The translations under genes and the position numbers were made by a program. From Octadecabacter dasysiphoniae (lineage in GTDB: Bacteria > Pseudomonadota > Alphaproteobacteria > Rhodobacterales > Rhodobacteraceae), in contig NZ_JAKGAQ010000002.1 of NCBI RefSeq assembly GCF_021532615.1, positions 403,501 through 467,500 of the forward strand: DNA of 64,000 bases, given 5' to 3'. Below are positions 43,763-52,625 of this stretch, piece after piece; positions within the stretch are counted from its first letter, which is position 1, and every line of letters starts with the position of its first letter. Below the pieces are notes generated by a model. The model did no database searches and had not been told where the DNA came from. It saw nothing but the letters and a program-made list of their open reading frames with translations.

Positions 43763-43796
43763 TTTCAAACAGGTGCTGGCGTTATCGCGCCAGCGC

Positions 43797-44732
43797 CTAC
43801 GTGCTCGGTGGGACAAGCGTCCGCCCTGCTTCGAATGCCTCAGACGCTTGAATTTCCTCAAGAACCCACGCCCGAAACGCCGCAACATGTGGGCGATTTT
43901 CTGTGCCTTTCGGGCAAATGAATCTAAATTGCGCCTCGGTCAGAAGACCTATGTTGAAGGGCGCAATCAGTCGGCCCTGCTCAAGCGCGCGCGTCGCGAG
44001 GGACACGCGGCCCAAGACCACCCCCGCACCTGAAATCGCTGCGTCCAACGCGTGATCCGCTTGGCTAAACCGCAGGCCCGAAGACGTGTCAAACTCAACA
44101 TTCGCAGCGCGGCACCATGCGGGCCAGTCCGTTGGTTGTTTAAAAAATGCTATAGATTCGTCATGGATCAGCGGCGATTGAGACAGTTTTTCTAAGGAAC
44201 CGAACTGTTCGGCCAAGTCCGGCGTCATCATCGGGGTCATCCATTCACGGATCAGTGGTTCTGAATAAACATCACCATCCTGGCCCAATCCAAACCGGAT
44301 CGCGACGTCGACAGCATCGCGATCGAAATCGATCAACCTCAATGATGCGGAAAATCGAAGCTCGATTTCTGGGTGGGCCTGTGCGAATTCATATAATCGC
44401 GGGGCCAGCCATTTGGATGTGAACGCTGGGCCTGCTGTCACCGTCAAGGTGCTGTTATCACTTAACCTTTGGGTATTCCGCCACGCCGCAGACAGCGCTG
44501 CGAAGCCGTCAGAAACACCCGGAGACAACATGCGACCTGCCTCAGTCAACTCAACCGCACGGTTCAAACGGTGAAAAACTGGCTCACCCAAATGCGTTTC
44601 AAGCGACTTGATTTGGAACGACAATGCTGCGGGGGTCACGTTCAGCTCTGCGGCTGCTTGCGCGAAAGAAAGGTGGCGCGCAGCGGCCTCAAAGGCACGA
44701 AGGGCGGTAAGTGGGGGAAGACGATCAGCCAT
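43797..44732 (-). CDS. LysR-family transcriptional regulator (GcvA-like)
   Basis: A 311-residue LysR protein. The N-terminal winged helix (about 1-65) has LPPLTALRAFEAAARHLSFA and LNVTPAALSFQIKSLE, the pattern of the GcvA/AmpR branch. The C-terminal effector domain begins at about 90 and includes FTSKWLAPRLYEFAQAHPEI. The ATG at 44732 is chosen over the open frame to 44837. It is divergent from the tiny LFRR gene at 44842, 109 bases away, its most likely target besides itself. Confidence 0.92.
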   Translation of the reverse strand: MADRLPPLTALRAFEAAARHLSFAQAAAELNVTPAALSFQIKSLETHLGEPVFHRLNRAVELTEAGRMLSPGVSDGFAALSAAWRNTQRLSDNSTLTVTAGPAFTSKWLAPRLYEFAQAHPEIELRFSASLRLIDFDRDAVDVAIRFGLGQDGDVYSEPLIREWMTPMMTPDLAEQFGSLEKLSQSPLIHDESIAFFKQPTDWPAWCRAANVEFDTSSGLRFSQADHALDAAISGAGVVLGRVSLATRALEQGRLIAPFNIGLLTEAQFRFICPKGTENRPHVAAFRAWVLEEIQASEAFEAGRTLVPPST

Positions 44733-44841
44733 CTCACATAAGTATAACTTAACTGAATAGATGAAAAGTCTCGTTTGTGCGAAGGTTCGGAAAAGACCAT
44801 CTTGGGTGCAGGACATGAAACAAACCAAAAGGACCAATCAG

Positions 44842-44940
44842 ATGTTTGAAGCTACCACAAACGCCCGCACCCGTGACGCCATCCGCACTGCACACGCCGA
44901 ACGCGGTGCTATTCTGCGCGGGCTGTTCCGCCGTAAATGA
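44842..44940 (+). CDS. Tiny LFRR protein 1
   Basis: A 32-residue open frame, MFEATTNARTRDAIRTAHAE at the start and RGAILRGLFRRK at the end. It is basic and can form an amphipathic helix. AAGGACC lies about 8 bases before the ATG, and a hairpin terminator follows 45 bases after the stop. A second gene at 45169 shares the AHA-[EQ]-R segment and the LFRR end. It resembles short basic proteins of Rhodobacteraceae, but I recognise no named family. Confidence 0.6.
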   Translation: MFEATTNARTRDAIRTAHAERGAILRGLFRRK

Positions 44941-44984
44941 TCGCTCCGGCGGGCTTAGATCGCTGATCCGTTCCGCCGAACGAC

Positions 44985-45013
44985 ATGGGCCATTCCCACG
45001 CGAAATGGCCCAT
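44985..45013 (+). terminator. Terminator after tiny LFRR gene 1
   Basis: A perfect 10-base-pair stem (ATGGGCCATT with AATGGCCCAT), a 9-base loop, and then TTTTAGTTTCTTTT. A classical Rho-independent terminator for the plus strand. Confidence 0.8.
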
Positions 45014-45168
45014 TTTAGTTTCTTTTCACCAAACGCTCAGGCTCCAATTCAATGGCGTCCGTTGCGTTCAATGCAGGGCGGGGTTGCAGAACTGCGGGTG
45101 TCGCCCAGCGCGGGTGCCCTCTACATTAACCCAATGGGAGGAGACCACGCACACCTCAGGAGTGGCCC

Positions 45169-45276
45169 ATGTATAATGTACCAACGCAAAACGAACTGAA
45201 CAAAATTATCGCCCAAGCCCACGCCCAACGCGCCGGAGCCTTTGGCCGCATGATCAAATCCCTGTTCCGCCGCTAA
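45169..45276 (+). CDS. Tiny LFRR protein 2
   Basis: A 35-residue open frame starting MYNVPTQNELNKIIAQ, with AHAQRAGAFGRMIKSLFRR at the end. It has an excellent AGGAG ribosome site 8 bases before the ATG and a strong terminator after its stop. It shares the AHA-[EQ]-R segment and the LFRR C-terminus with the frame at 44842. The RNA signals on both sides make it a likely real gene. No function is known. Confidence 0.68.
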   Translation: MYNVPTQNELNKIIAQAHAQRAGAFGRMIKSLFRR

Positions 45277-45292
45277 GCCGGATCAAAATGCA

Positions 45293-45322
45293 AAAAGGGC
45301 CGAGGAAAACCTCGGCCCTTTT
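45293..45322. terminator. Bidirectional terminator between tiny LFRR gene 2 and phaB
   Basis: AAAAGGGCCGAGG pairs perfectly with CCTCGGCCCTTTT around an AAAA loop. The A and T runs on both ends allow it to stop transcripts on both strands: the tiny gene on the plus strand and phaB on the minus strand, whose stop is at 45342. Confidence 0.88.
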
Positions 45323-45341
45323 GTATGTCTAGCGCTTGGAT

Positions 45342-46067
45342 TTAGACGAAGAACTGCGCACCGTTGGCAGAAATCGTCGACCCGTTGATGAAACCAGAAT
45401 CGTCAGAGGCGAGGAAGGCAACACATCGTGCGATTTCTTCCGGCTCCCCCAAACGGCCTGCTGGAATCTGCGGGATGATCACATCATTCAAAACCTTTTC
45501 AGGGATCGCACGGACCATTTCGGTGCCGATGTAACCGGGGCAAACAGCATTTGCCGTGATGCCTGCGCGCGCGCCTTCTTGGGCAAGCGATTTCACGATG
45601 CCCAGATCGCCGGATTTAGTCGCAGCGTAGTTAACTTGCGCGAACTGGCCCTTTTGTCCGTTGATCGACGAAATCACGATCACGCGGCCAAACTTGCGTT
45701 CGCGCATACCGGGCCAAACCGGGTGCACCGTGTTGAACACGCCGGTGAGGTTCGTGTCGATGACTTCGTTCCACTGCTCGGGCGTCATTTTATGGAAAGG
45801 TGCGTCGCGGGTGATGCCAGCGTTGGCAACGACAACTTCGATTGGGCCTAGGTCGGCCTCAACCTGTTCAATACCTGCTTTGGACGACGCATAGTCAGCG
45901 ACGTTCCATTTGTAGGTTTTGATGCCTGTCGCTTCAGTGAATTTTGCAGCGGCTTCGTCGTTGCCCGCGTATGTGGCCGCAACAGTATAACCGTCAGCCT
46001 TTAGTTTCTTTGAGATAGCTTCGCCGATACCGCGCGAGCCGCCTGTCACGAGTGCAACACGTCCCAT
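45342..46067 (-). CDS. phaB: Acetoacetyl-CoA reductase
   Basis: PhaB reduces acetoacetyl-CoA to (R)-3-hydroxybutyryl-CoA with NADPH, the second step of polyhydroxybutyrate synthesis. The 241-residue SDR has VTGGSRGIGEAIS (about 7-19), NAGITRDAPFHKM, the catalytic Ser in VISSINGQKGQFAQ, and YAATKSGDLG with Tyr/Lys. The ATG at 46067 (MGRVALVTGG) has GGAGG before it and is preferred to 46082. It follows phaA in the same direction. Confidence 0.95.
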   Translation of the reverse strand: MGRVALVTGGSRGIGEAISKKLKADGYTVAATYAGNDEAAAKFTEATGIKTYKWNVADYASSKAGIEQVEADLGPIEVVVANAGITRDAPFHKMTPEQWNEVIDTNLTGVFNTVHPVWPGMRERKFGRVIVISSINGQKGQFAQVNYAATKSGDLGIVKSLAQEGARAGITANAVCPGYIGTEMVRAIPEKVLNDVIIPQIPAGRLGEPEEIARCVAFLASDDSGFINGSTISANGAQFFV

Positions 46068-46115
46068 AATCTGATCCTCCAAGGAATTGTAGTTCGGTAA
46101 TGATGTTATCCGGAA

Positions 46116-46152
46116 GAAATCTTCGACGCAATAATATTACGCCGAAGATTTC
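46116..46152 (-). other. Hairpin between phaA and phaB
   Basis: GAAATCTTCGACG and CGCCGAAGATTTC pair at 12 of 13 positions around an 11-base AT-rich loop, starting 6 bases after the phaA stop. The sequence after it on the minus strand is TTCCGG, not a long T run, so partial termination or protection of the phaA message is more likely than a full stop. Confidence 0.6.
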
Positions 46153-46157
46153 AGTGT

Positions 46158-47333
46158 TTACGGACGCTCAACACACAATGCGACGCCCATACCGCCACCA
46201 ATGCACAATGTGGCGAGGCCTTTCTTTGCACCGCGGCGCTTCATCTCGAACAACAGGGTGTTGAGAACGCGGCAGCCGGATGCGCCGATCGGGTGGCCAA
46301 TCGCAATTGCGCCGCCGTTGACGTTCACGATTGCCGGATCCCAGCCCATGTCTTTGTTCACGGCACAGGCTTGCGCAGCAAAGGCTTCGTTGGCTTCCAC
46401 AAGGTCAAGATCATCCACAGACCAACCTGCTTTATCGAGAGCTTTGCGCGAGGCATAGATCGGACCAACGCCCATAATGGAAGGGTCCAAACCGGCCGTC
46501 GCGTAAGACGCGATGCGCGCAAGTGGTTCGATCCCACGCTTTTCAGCCTCGTCCGCGGACATCAGCAACGTTGCCGCCGCGCCATCGTTCAGGCCGGATG
46601 CGTTGGCTGCTGTTACGGTGCCGTCTTTGGTGAACGCGGGGCGCATTTTAGCCATGGCTTCGATAGTTGCGCCGTGGCGGATGTATTCATCCGCGTCAGT
46701 GATGATATCGCCTTTGCGGGTCGAAACGGTGAACGGCACGATTTCATCTGCGAACTTGCCCGCCTTTTGTGCGGCTTCGGCTTTGTTCTGGGACGCGACT
46801 GCGAATTCATCCTGCATATCGCGGGAAATCTGCCATTGCTCTGCCACGTTTTCCGCCGTTTGGCCCATGTGGTACTGGTTGAACGCATCCCACAGGCCGT
46901 CCTTGATCATGGTGTCGATCAGTTTCATGTCGCCCATTTTCTGGCCCGCACGCATGGATTGGGCGTGGGGGGACATTGTCATGTTTTCTTGACCGCCCGC
47001 AGCCACAATGGACGCATCGCCCAACATGATGTGCTGTGCGCCCAGCGCAACGGCGCGAAGGCCGGACCCGCACACTTGGTTCAGGGACCATGCGGCTGCG
47101 TCTTTTGACAGGCCCGCGTTCATGTGCGCCTGACGGGCGGGGTTCTGGCCCTGCGCCGCGGTCAGAACCTGACCAAGGATTGTTTCAGACACATCGGCTG
47201 GATCGATGCCCGCGCGTGCGACAACTTCGGCCAGAACGGCTGCACCGAGGTCATGGGCGGGTGTGTTGGCAAATGCGCCACCAAAGCTACCGACGGCCGT
47301 ACGGGCAGCGGATGCGATTACTACGTTGGTCAT
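46158..47333 (-). CDS. phaA: Acetyl-CoA acetyltransferase (beta-ketothiolase)
   Basis: PhaA condenses two acetyl-CoA to acetoacetyl-CoA, the first step of polyhydroxybutyrate synthesis. The 391-residue thiolase has the active Cys in [14 protein letters not shown] (about 85-98), [26 protein letters not shown] with the catalytic His, and the C-terminal Cys in [11 protein letters not shown]. The ATG at 47333 with GAGAGGAC upstream is chosen over 47360. A polymerase gene (phaC) is not in the window. Confidence 0.95.
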   Translation of the reverse strand: MTNVVIASAARTAVGSFGGAFANTPAHDLGAAVLAEVVARAGIDPADVSETILGQVLTAAQGQNPARQAHMNAGLSKDAAAWSLNQVCGSGLRAVALGAQHIMLGDASIVAAGGQENMTMSPHAQSMRAGQKMGDMKLIDTMIKDGLWDAFNQYHMGQTAENVAEQWQISRDMQDEFAVASQNKAEAAQKAGKFADEIVPFTVSTRKGDIITDADEYIRHGATIEAMAKMRPAFTKDGTVTAANASGLNDGAAATLLMSADEAEKRGIEPLARIASYATAGLDPSIMGVGPIYASRKALDKAGWSVDDLDLVEANEAFAAQACAVNKDMGWDPAIVNVNGGAIAIGHPIGASGCRVLNTLLFEMKRRGAKKGLATLCIGGGMGVALCVERP

Positions 47334-47516
47334 GGAGTGAGTCCTCTCTTGTTCCGACATGATCGGCGGAGTTCAAGAGAGCCCGAAACGCACGAGGTTG
47401 GCAACAGAGCCCTCAGCCGCCGTTGCTCTTTGTCTTATGACGTCAGGGAAACAACCGCAATGCTGTGCGACTGCGCCAATTGCCCGTCTGGGACATTGCT
47501 GTGATGCCGTTAGCGC

Positions 47517-48320
47517 CTAAACTGTGAACTTCGGGACCCCGAAGTGATATCCCTGCACGCAGTCCGCCCCGATCGAGATTAGAAAATCAGCCTCCTCTTG
47601 GGATTCGACACCCTCGGCCACGGCGAACATTTCAAATTGATGTGCCACAGTGATGAGAGCTTCGGCCAAGACCTGATTGTCGGGATCATTGTGGATATTG
47701 CGAATAAAGTGGCTGTCGACCTTCACCAGATCAAAAAAGAAGTCTTTGAGGTGCCGGAAAGCCGTCATGCCCGCTCCGAAATCATCCAGTGCAAAAGCCA
47801 AGCCATAGGGCTGCATTTCTTCCATGAATCTGATCACAACTTCCGGAAGTTGCATCGCGCTGGATTCTCCGATTTCAAGAATTAGGCGATCCACATGCAT
47901 GGACCGGCTTTCCAATTCACGGTCCAACACCCGGCGCCAGGCCGCGTCCCCTAAAGAGCGCGCAGACACATTCACCGACAAACGCAGATCGCGGTTATGT
48001 TCCAACAGACCAAATGCCAAACGCAGACTGGCGGCATCAATGTCACGCCCCAATCCGGTTTCTTCAATCTGACCCATGAACTGTCGGGCCGGAATGATAC
48101 GACCCGTTTCATCCATGACGCGGATCAGGCATTCATGGAACGCGATCGGGTAGTGGTCTTGTGTTGCGCAGACGGGCTGCATGGCCAGCTTACAATTATC
48201 GGTCGCAAGTGCGGTGCGCACCATCGACAACACATCCTTATCGCGTACGCTGACCGCATACTCCAACGGGTCACGCGGCGTCTGGTCATCCCACGCGTCT
48301 GTCGGTTTCATCATTGCCAT
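47517..48320 (-). CDS. EAL-domain protein (probable c-di-GMP phosphodiesterase)
   Basis: A 267-residue protein made up almost wholly of an EAL domain, with no GGDEF or membrane part. The residues needed for catalysis appear present: ECLIR in place of EALLR (about 63-67), Asn in LSVNVSA, Glu in LEIGES, the DDFGAG loop, Lys in VKVDS, Glu in AEGVES and Gln in CVQGYHFG. It should therefore hydrolyse c-di-GMP to pGpG, unless the Cys in place of Ala matters. The ATG at 48320 (MAMMKP) is chosen over 48350. Confidence 0.88.
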   Translation of the reverse strand: MAMMKPTDAWDDQTPRDPLEYAVSVRDKDVLSMVRTALATDNCKLAMQPVCATQDHYPIAFHECLIRVMDETGRIIPARQFMGQIEETGLGRDIDAASLRLAFGLLEHNRDLRLSVNVSARSLGDAAWRRVLDRELESRSMHVDRLILEIGESSAMQLPEVVIRFMEEMQPYGLAFALDDFGAGMTAFRHLKDFFFDLVKVDSHFIRNIHNDPDNQVLAEALITVAHQFEMFAVAEGVESQEEADFLISIGADCVQGYHFGVPKFTV

Positions 48321-48420
48321 TCCCACATCCCTTCGCCCGCGACATTGCACGACGGCCTTTAAGGGCTGGTAAAGAGACCGGATTTGAACTCAATTGGACG
48401 TATAATTCGAGAGGGACACA

Positions 48421-48987
48421 ATGTCAGAACGCTGTGGCTGGGCCGGCCTGGAACCCATTTATACGGACTATCACGACGCTGAATGGGGCGTGCCCGAATG
48501 GGACAGCCGCGCGTTATGGGAAAAGCTGATTCTAGACGGATTTCAGGCAGGACTAAGCTGGATCACAATCCTTAAGAAACGGGACAATTTCCGCGCTGCT
48601 TTTGAAGGGTTTGACCCCGCCGTGATCGCCACCTGGGGGGACGCCGACGTTGAACGTTTGCTTCAAAACGAAGGCATCATTCGCCACCGCGGCAAAATCC
48701 AAGCGACCATCGGGAACGCACAAGCCTACCTCGAGATCGAAGATTTCTCTGCTTACTGCTGGAACTGGGTTGGCGGCGCACCGATGCAGACAAATTTTAA
48801 GACGTTGGATGAGGTTCCCCCATCTACCGATCTGTCAGCGGCGTTTTCTAAGGACTTGAAAAAACGCGGATTCAAGTTCTGCGGACCAACGATTGTCTAT
48901 GCGTGGATGGAAGCCTGCGGTCTGGTGAACGATCACCTCACGACATGCCCACAACACGCCAGCTGCGCCGCACTTACCAACGCTTAA
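48421..48987 (+). CDS. tag: DNA-3-methyladenine glycosylase I
   Basis: Tag removes 3-methyladenine from alkylated DNA. The 188-residue protein has CGWAG near the N-terminus, YHDAEWGVPEWDSRALWEKL, GFQAGLSWITILKKR and the late FCGPTIVYAWMEACGLVNDH, all typical of Tag. Zinc ligands are expected among Cys4, a His in the second segment, and His/Cys residues near the C-terminus (CPQHASC). Its end overlaps moaE on the other strand by 14 bases. Confidence 0.95.
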   Translation: MSERCGWAGLEPIYTDYHDAEWGVPEWDSRALWEKLILDGFQAGLSWITILKKRDNFRAAFEGFDPAVIATWGDADVERLLQNEGIIRHRGKIQATIGNAQAYLEIEDFSAYCWNWVGGAPMQTNFKTLDEVPPSTDLSAAFSKDLKKRGFKFCGPTIVYAWMEACGLVNDHLTTCPQHASCAALTNA

Positions 48988-49411
48988 GCGCGTCTTCGTC
49001 TTCGGTCTTTGACGCAACCCAATCGGCCCCGTCGCGCGTGACTTCGCGCTTCCAGAACGGCGCGCGGGACTTGAGGTAGTCCATCAAAAATTCAGCCGCT
49101 TCGAACGCATCTTTGCGGTGACATGATGCCGTGGCGACCATCATGATCATCTCCTCTGCCTCAAGCACGCCGAACCGATGGACAATGAGGGCGCCTGCCA
49201 AATCCCAACGTTGCATCGCCTCAGCGCGGATCGCGCCCAGCGCCTTTTCAGTCATGCCGGGGTAATGTTCGATCTCCATCGATGTCAGACCGCCGGACAC
49301 ATCACGCACCAAACCGGTAAAGCTCACAACCGCGCCAGCGCCCGCAACGGATGCCGTAAAGGTATTCAATTCACCGCCCGGATCGAACGGCATGGCCTGC
49401 ACGCGGATCAT
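48974..49411 (-). CDS. moaE: Molybdopterin synthase catalytic subunit
   Basis: MoaE transfers sulfur from thiocarboxylated MoaD to precursor Z. The 145-residue protein contains VVSFTGLVRD, MEIEHYPGMTEKAL, HRFGVLEAEEM, CHRKDAFEAAEFLMDYLK and the catalytic Lys in APFWKRE. It directly follows moaD in the same direction, with adjacent ends. Confidence 0.95.
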   Translation of the reverse strand: MIRVQAMPFDPGGELNTFTASVAGAGAVVSFTGLVRDVSGGLTSMEIEHYPGMTEKALGAIRAEAMQRWDLAGALIVHRFGVLEAEEMIMMVATASCHRKDAFEAAEFLMDYLKSRAPFWKREVTRDGADWVASKTEDEDALKRW

Positions 49412-49657
49412 TCAGCCACCCGTCATAGGTGGGAAAAATGCGACTTCGCGAACACCCTTCAGCGACGCATCAAATTCTGACAATTCTTGGTCCAGCGCCA
49501 CGCGCAGCGCGGACGTATCGGCAAACGCCATATCATAGCGGGCCTCGCGGGCGCGCAACTCGTTGATTAGGTCACTAACGGTTGCCGCAGATGTCTCAAC
49601 TTCTTCGCGCGGCAGCCCGATACGTTCACGCACCCATGCGAAATATAAAATCTGCAT
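49412..49657 (-). CDS. moaD: Molybdopterin synthase sulfur-carrier subunit
   Basis: An 81-residue ubiquitin-fold protein ending in FFPPMTGG; the terminal Gly-Gly is thiocarboxylated. The start MQILYFAWVRERIG at 49657 overlaps the pgsA stop (ATGA). The same four-gene order uvrC-pgsA-moaD-moaE is common in Rhodobacteraceae. Confidence 0.94.
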   Translation of the reverse strand: MQILYFAWVRERIGLPREEVETSAATVSDLINELRAREARYDMAFADTSALRVALDQELSEFDASLKGVREVAFFPPMTGG

Positions 49658-50319
49658 CAGTCTTCCTTCAAATGCGGGGCCGCTTTGCGCAGGTAGTCTG
49701 CGCCGGTGATCACGGTCAACGCCATGGCAATCCAAAGCAAAGTAATTCCGACCCACCACGAATAGGTCATGCCGGTCAGTTTCCAGCGGACGCCGCCCTC
49801 ATCGGAGATACTGCCTCCCATTATGGCGTCAAACGTCGCTTGATCCAGCCCCTCGATCGCCATGTTGAAATAGGTCTCGAACGCGCCGGTTGAAAACAGC
49901 ACCGCGATGGCCGTCATCTGGGCCGCCGTTTTCCATTTGGCCAAAGGCGTGACCTTCAACGTGCCTGCTGTATCACCCAGAAATTCACGTAAACCAGATA
50001 CGAATGTTTCCCGAAACATGATCAACGTGGCAGGAATCAAAATCCACGGGTCCATCCCTGAAAATCCGCAGATCACCAGCAGCGCGATCACCACCATTGC
50101 CTTATCGGCAATCGGGTCCAGCATCGCGCCAAACTTGGTCTGCTGGTTCCATGCCCGCGCAAGATAGCCATCGATCCAATCCGTGGTCGCCGCAATAACA
50201 AACAGCACCAACGCAAACCAATCCGCCCAAGGCCGCGCGAAATACAAAAACATGATCGCAACGCCGGGCGCCGCAAGAAGACGCAACAGCGTCAGGATAT
50301 TGGGAATGTTCCAAGTCAT
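49657..50319 (-). CDS. pgsA: CDP-diacylglycerol-glycerol-3-phosphate 3-phosphatidyltransferase
   Basis: PgsA makes phosphatidylglycerol phosphate in the inner membrane. The 220-residue protein has about five membrane helices and the CDP-alcohol phosphotransferase signature DWIDGYLARAWNQQ followed by FGAMLDPIADK (about 47-72). The segment between the last two helices is longer than in E. coli PgsA. The ATG at 50319 begins MTWNIPNILT as in the family. Confidence 0.94.
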   Translation of the reverse strand: MTWNIPNILTLLRLLAAPGVAIMFLYFARPWADWFALVLFVIAATTDWIDGYLARAWNQQTKFGAMLDPIADKAMVVIALLVICGFSGMDPWILIPATLIMFRETFVSGLREFLGDTAGTLKVTPLAKWKTAAQMTAIAVLFSTGAFETYFNMAIEGLDQATFDAIMGGSISDEGGVRWKLTGMTYSWWVGITLLWIAMALTVITGADYLRKAAPHLKED

Positions 50320-50373
50320 AAGTCTATCTACTCCCATTCAAATTCACGCGCCACTCCCTGATTCCCCGTCTGA

Positions 50374-50399
50374 GCTTCATAAATATTCTAGGGGGAGTC
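50374..50399 (-). repeat. Copy 2 of a putative intergenic repeat
   Basis: Read on the minus strand it has GACTCCCCC, a CTAG spacer, AATATTTATG and AAGC. It shares the order and most bases of these elements with the copy at 12719-12742. It lies in the 141-base gap between uvrC and pgsA, next to the palindrome at 50409-50424. Confidence 0.4.
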
Positions 50400-50408
50400 C
50401 GCAGGACG

Positions 50409-50424
50409 GGGGGACTAGTCCCCC
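50409..50424. other. Perfect 16-base palindrome between uvrC and pgsA
   Basis: GGGGGACTAGTCCCCC, followed on the plus strand by TTTT. On the plus strand it has the look of a short terminator, but no plus-strand gene precedes it; on the minus strand, the direction of uvrC and pgsA, no T run follows. It may belong to the neighbouring repeat or fold in the uvrC-pgsA transcript. Confidence 0.45.
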
Positions 50425-50460
50425 TTTTGTCGGATTTGCGCAGCAAATTCGAACCAGACG

Positions 50461-52326
50461 TTAGCCCTTCTCGTTAAAGTAGCCATAAATCGTTTCCGCC
50501 ATATTGGCCGAAATGCCATCCACCGCTTTCAAATCCGCCAAGGCAGCACGCCCAACCGCTTTGGCTGATCCAAAGTGCTGCAACAACGCCCGTTTGCGCG
50601 TGGCGCCCACGCCCGGCACATCATCAAGCGGCGTCGCACCAATCGCCTTGGATCGTTTGGCGCGGTGCGTCCCGATCGCGAAACGGTGCGCCTCATCGCG
50701 CATGCGCTGCACAAAATAAAGGACCGGATCATTGCGCTGCAACGCCATGACCGGCTTGCCCGTGCGGTGGAATTCTTCTTTGCCGTGATCGCGATCAAGG
50801 CCTTTGGCAACGCCAACCATTGGCACGTCGCCTACACCCAATTCTGTCATGATTTCACGCACAGCACTGACTTGCCCCGCACCGCCGTCGATTAACAACA
50901 AGCCGGGCCAAGTGCCCAATTCACGATCAGGATCTTCTTTCAGCAGCCGTTTGAAACGGCGCGTCAGGACCTCTTTCATCATGCCGAAATCATCACCCGG
51001 CGTCAGGTCATCGCCCTTGATATTGAATTTACGGTATTGGTTTTTGTCGAACCCTTCGGGCCCCGCAACGATCATCGCACCAACGGCAAACGCGCCCTGA
51101 ATGTGAGAGTTATCATACACTTCGACCCGTTGGGGCACATTCGTAAGATCGAAAGCCTCTTTGAGGCCGCGCAGCAACCGCCCTTGCGTGGCGGTTTCAG
51201 ACATCTTGCGGCCCAGACTTTCGCGGGCGTTCCGTGCCGCGCCTGAAACCAGCTCTGCCTTTTCGCCGCGCTGTGGCACGAGGATTTCAACCTTACGGCC
51301 CGCCTTTTCTGACAGCGCTTCCACAACAAGATCTTCATCGTCTAGCCCGTGGGACAGCAGCAACATCCGGGGCGGTTCACGATCCCCGTAGAACTGACCA
51401 ACGAAAGCCTGCATCACCTCGGTCGCGTCTTCATCACCCGACACGCGCGGGTAGTAATCGCGGTTACCCCAGTTTTGGTTCGCGCGGATAAAGAACACCT
51501 GCACACAGGCCTGCCCACCATCGCGGTGCAGCGCGATCACGTCGGCCTCTGTTACGCCGCGCGGATTGATGCCTTGCGCGGTTTGAACTTGGGTCAACGC
51601 CTTGATGCGGTCACGCAGGGCAGCGGCCTTTTCGAATTCCATATCCTCTGACGCTTGGTTCATCCGCGCAGCAAGTGTCGATTGCATTTCCGTCGACTTG
51701 CCTGTCAAAAACCGTTCCGCGTCCTTCACCAGCTGTTTGTAATCATCTTGCGCGATCTTACCAACGCAAGGTGCGGCACAACGCTTGATCTGGTGTTGCA
51801 AACACGGGCGCGTGCGGCTGTCATATTCACTGTCGCTGCAATTGCGCAAAAGGAACGCACGTTGCAACGTGTTCAGCGTGCGGTTCACTGCCCCGGCACT
51901 GGCGAAGGGGCCAAAGTACGTACCCTTTTTCTTTTTTGCACCACGATGCTTTTCAATGCGCGGGAAATCGTGATCACCGGAAATCAGGATATTCGGGAAT
52001 GATTTGTCGTCGCGCAGCAGTACGTTGTACTTAGGTTTGAGCTGTTTGATCAGGTTTTGTTCAAGCAGCAACGCCTCCGTTTCGGTGTTCGTCGTCAGAA
52101 ACATCATCGACGCGGTGTGGCTGATCATTGTCGCGATGCGGGCGGAATGGCCGGATGGTCGTGCGTAATTACTGACACGGTTCTTTAGGCTGCGCGCCTT
52201 GCCCACGTACAAAACGCGGCTTTCGGAATCGAGCATCCTGTACACCCCTGGCGACCCATCGAGCGTGCGCAGATAGCCTTGGATCACCTCATGTCCGGTA
52301 CTGATACTGTTCGGTTCTGTGCCCAT
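50461..52326 (-). CDS. uvrC: Excinuclease ABC subunit C
   Basis: UvrC makes the two incisions in nucleotide excision repair. The 621-residue protein has the GIY-YIG domain ([23 protein letters not shown], about 24-60), a Cys cluster (about 150-180, [15 protein letters not shown]), a UVR helix pair (about 205-240), the RNase H-like 5' nuclease with [10 protein letters not shown] and a C-terminal helix-hairpin-helix ([17 protein letters not shown]). It may have its own promoter in the AT-rich gap upstream; pgsA, moaD and moaE follow. Confidence 0.96.
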   Translation of the reverse strand: MGTEPNSISTGHEVIQGYLRTLDGSPGVYRMLDSESRVLYVGKARSLKNRVSNYARPSGHSARIATMISHTASMMFLTTNTETEALLLEQNLIKQLKPKYNVLLRDDKSFPNILISGDHDFPRIEKHRGAKKKKGTYFGPFASAGAVNRTLNTLQRAFLLRNCSDSEYDSRTRPCLQHQIKRCAAPCVGKIAQDDYKQLVKDAERFLTGKSTEMQSTLAARMNQASEDMEFEKAAALRDRIKALTQVQTAQGINPRGVTEADVIALHRDGGQACVQVFFIRANQNWGNRDYYPRVSGDEDATEVMQAFVGQFYGDREPPRMLLLSHGLDDEDLVVEALSEKAGRKVEILVPQRGEKAELVSGAARNARESLGRKMSETATQGRLLRGLKEAFDLTNVPQRVEVYDNSHIQGAFAVGAMIVAGPEGFDKNQYRKFNIKGDDLTPGDDFGMMKEVLTRRFKRLLKEDPDRELGTWPGLLLIDGGAGQVSAVREIMTELGVGDVPMVGVAKGLDRDHGKEEFHRTGKPVMALQRNDPVLYFVQRMRDEAHRFAIGTHRAKRSKAIGATPLDDVPGVGATRKRALLQHFGSAKAVGRAALADLKAVDGISANMAETIYGYFNEKG

Positions 52327-52625
52327 GTGCCTAACCTATGATTCCCAGCCCCCGCTGCAATGGCAAAGACCCCTAATCAAGAGGAAACATACCCCCGTTT
52401 CCTGTGGATAACCTCGTGGGCAAAACCACTGGAGTCGCAAAATATCTTTGTTTTCTTAATACTTCACTGGACTGCCTAATTTTTAAGCACAACTGTAGTG
52501 AATTGATTTTTATGGATATTTTTTAGACCGTTTGGCAAGTAATTGAATTTGTTAAGGAAAAATAAATAATTCTTAACGTCACCCTAGGGCAGTGCACAAC
52601 TTCACCTGATACAAAATCGTCAGAG
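52327..52625. other. AT-rich intergenic region with one DnaA-box-like 9-mer
   Basis: This 299-base gap between two minus-strand genes holds no supportable gene. About 52437-52590 is strikingly AT-rich compared with the rest of the window. TGTGGATAA at 52403-52411 is an exact match to the DnaA box TTATCCACA on the other strand. Only one such box is seen. The uvrC promoter is probably here. Confidence 0.5.

Noticed and set aside
50409..50424. Palindrome taken as the uvrC terminator
   Set aside because: The T run is on the wrong side for minus-strand transcription, so it was listed only as a palindrome.
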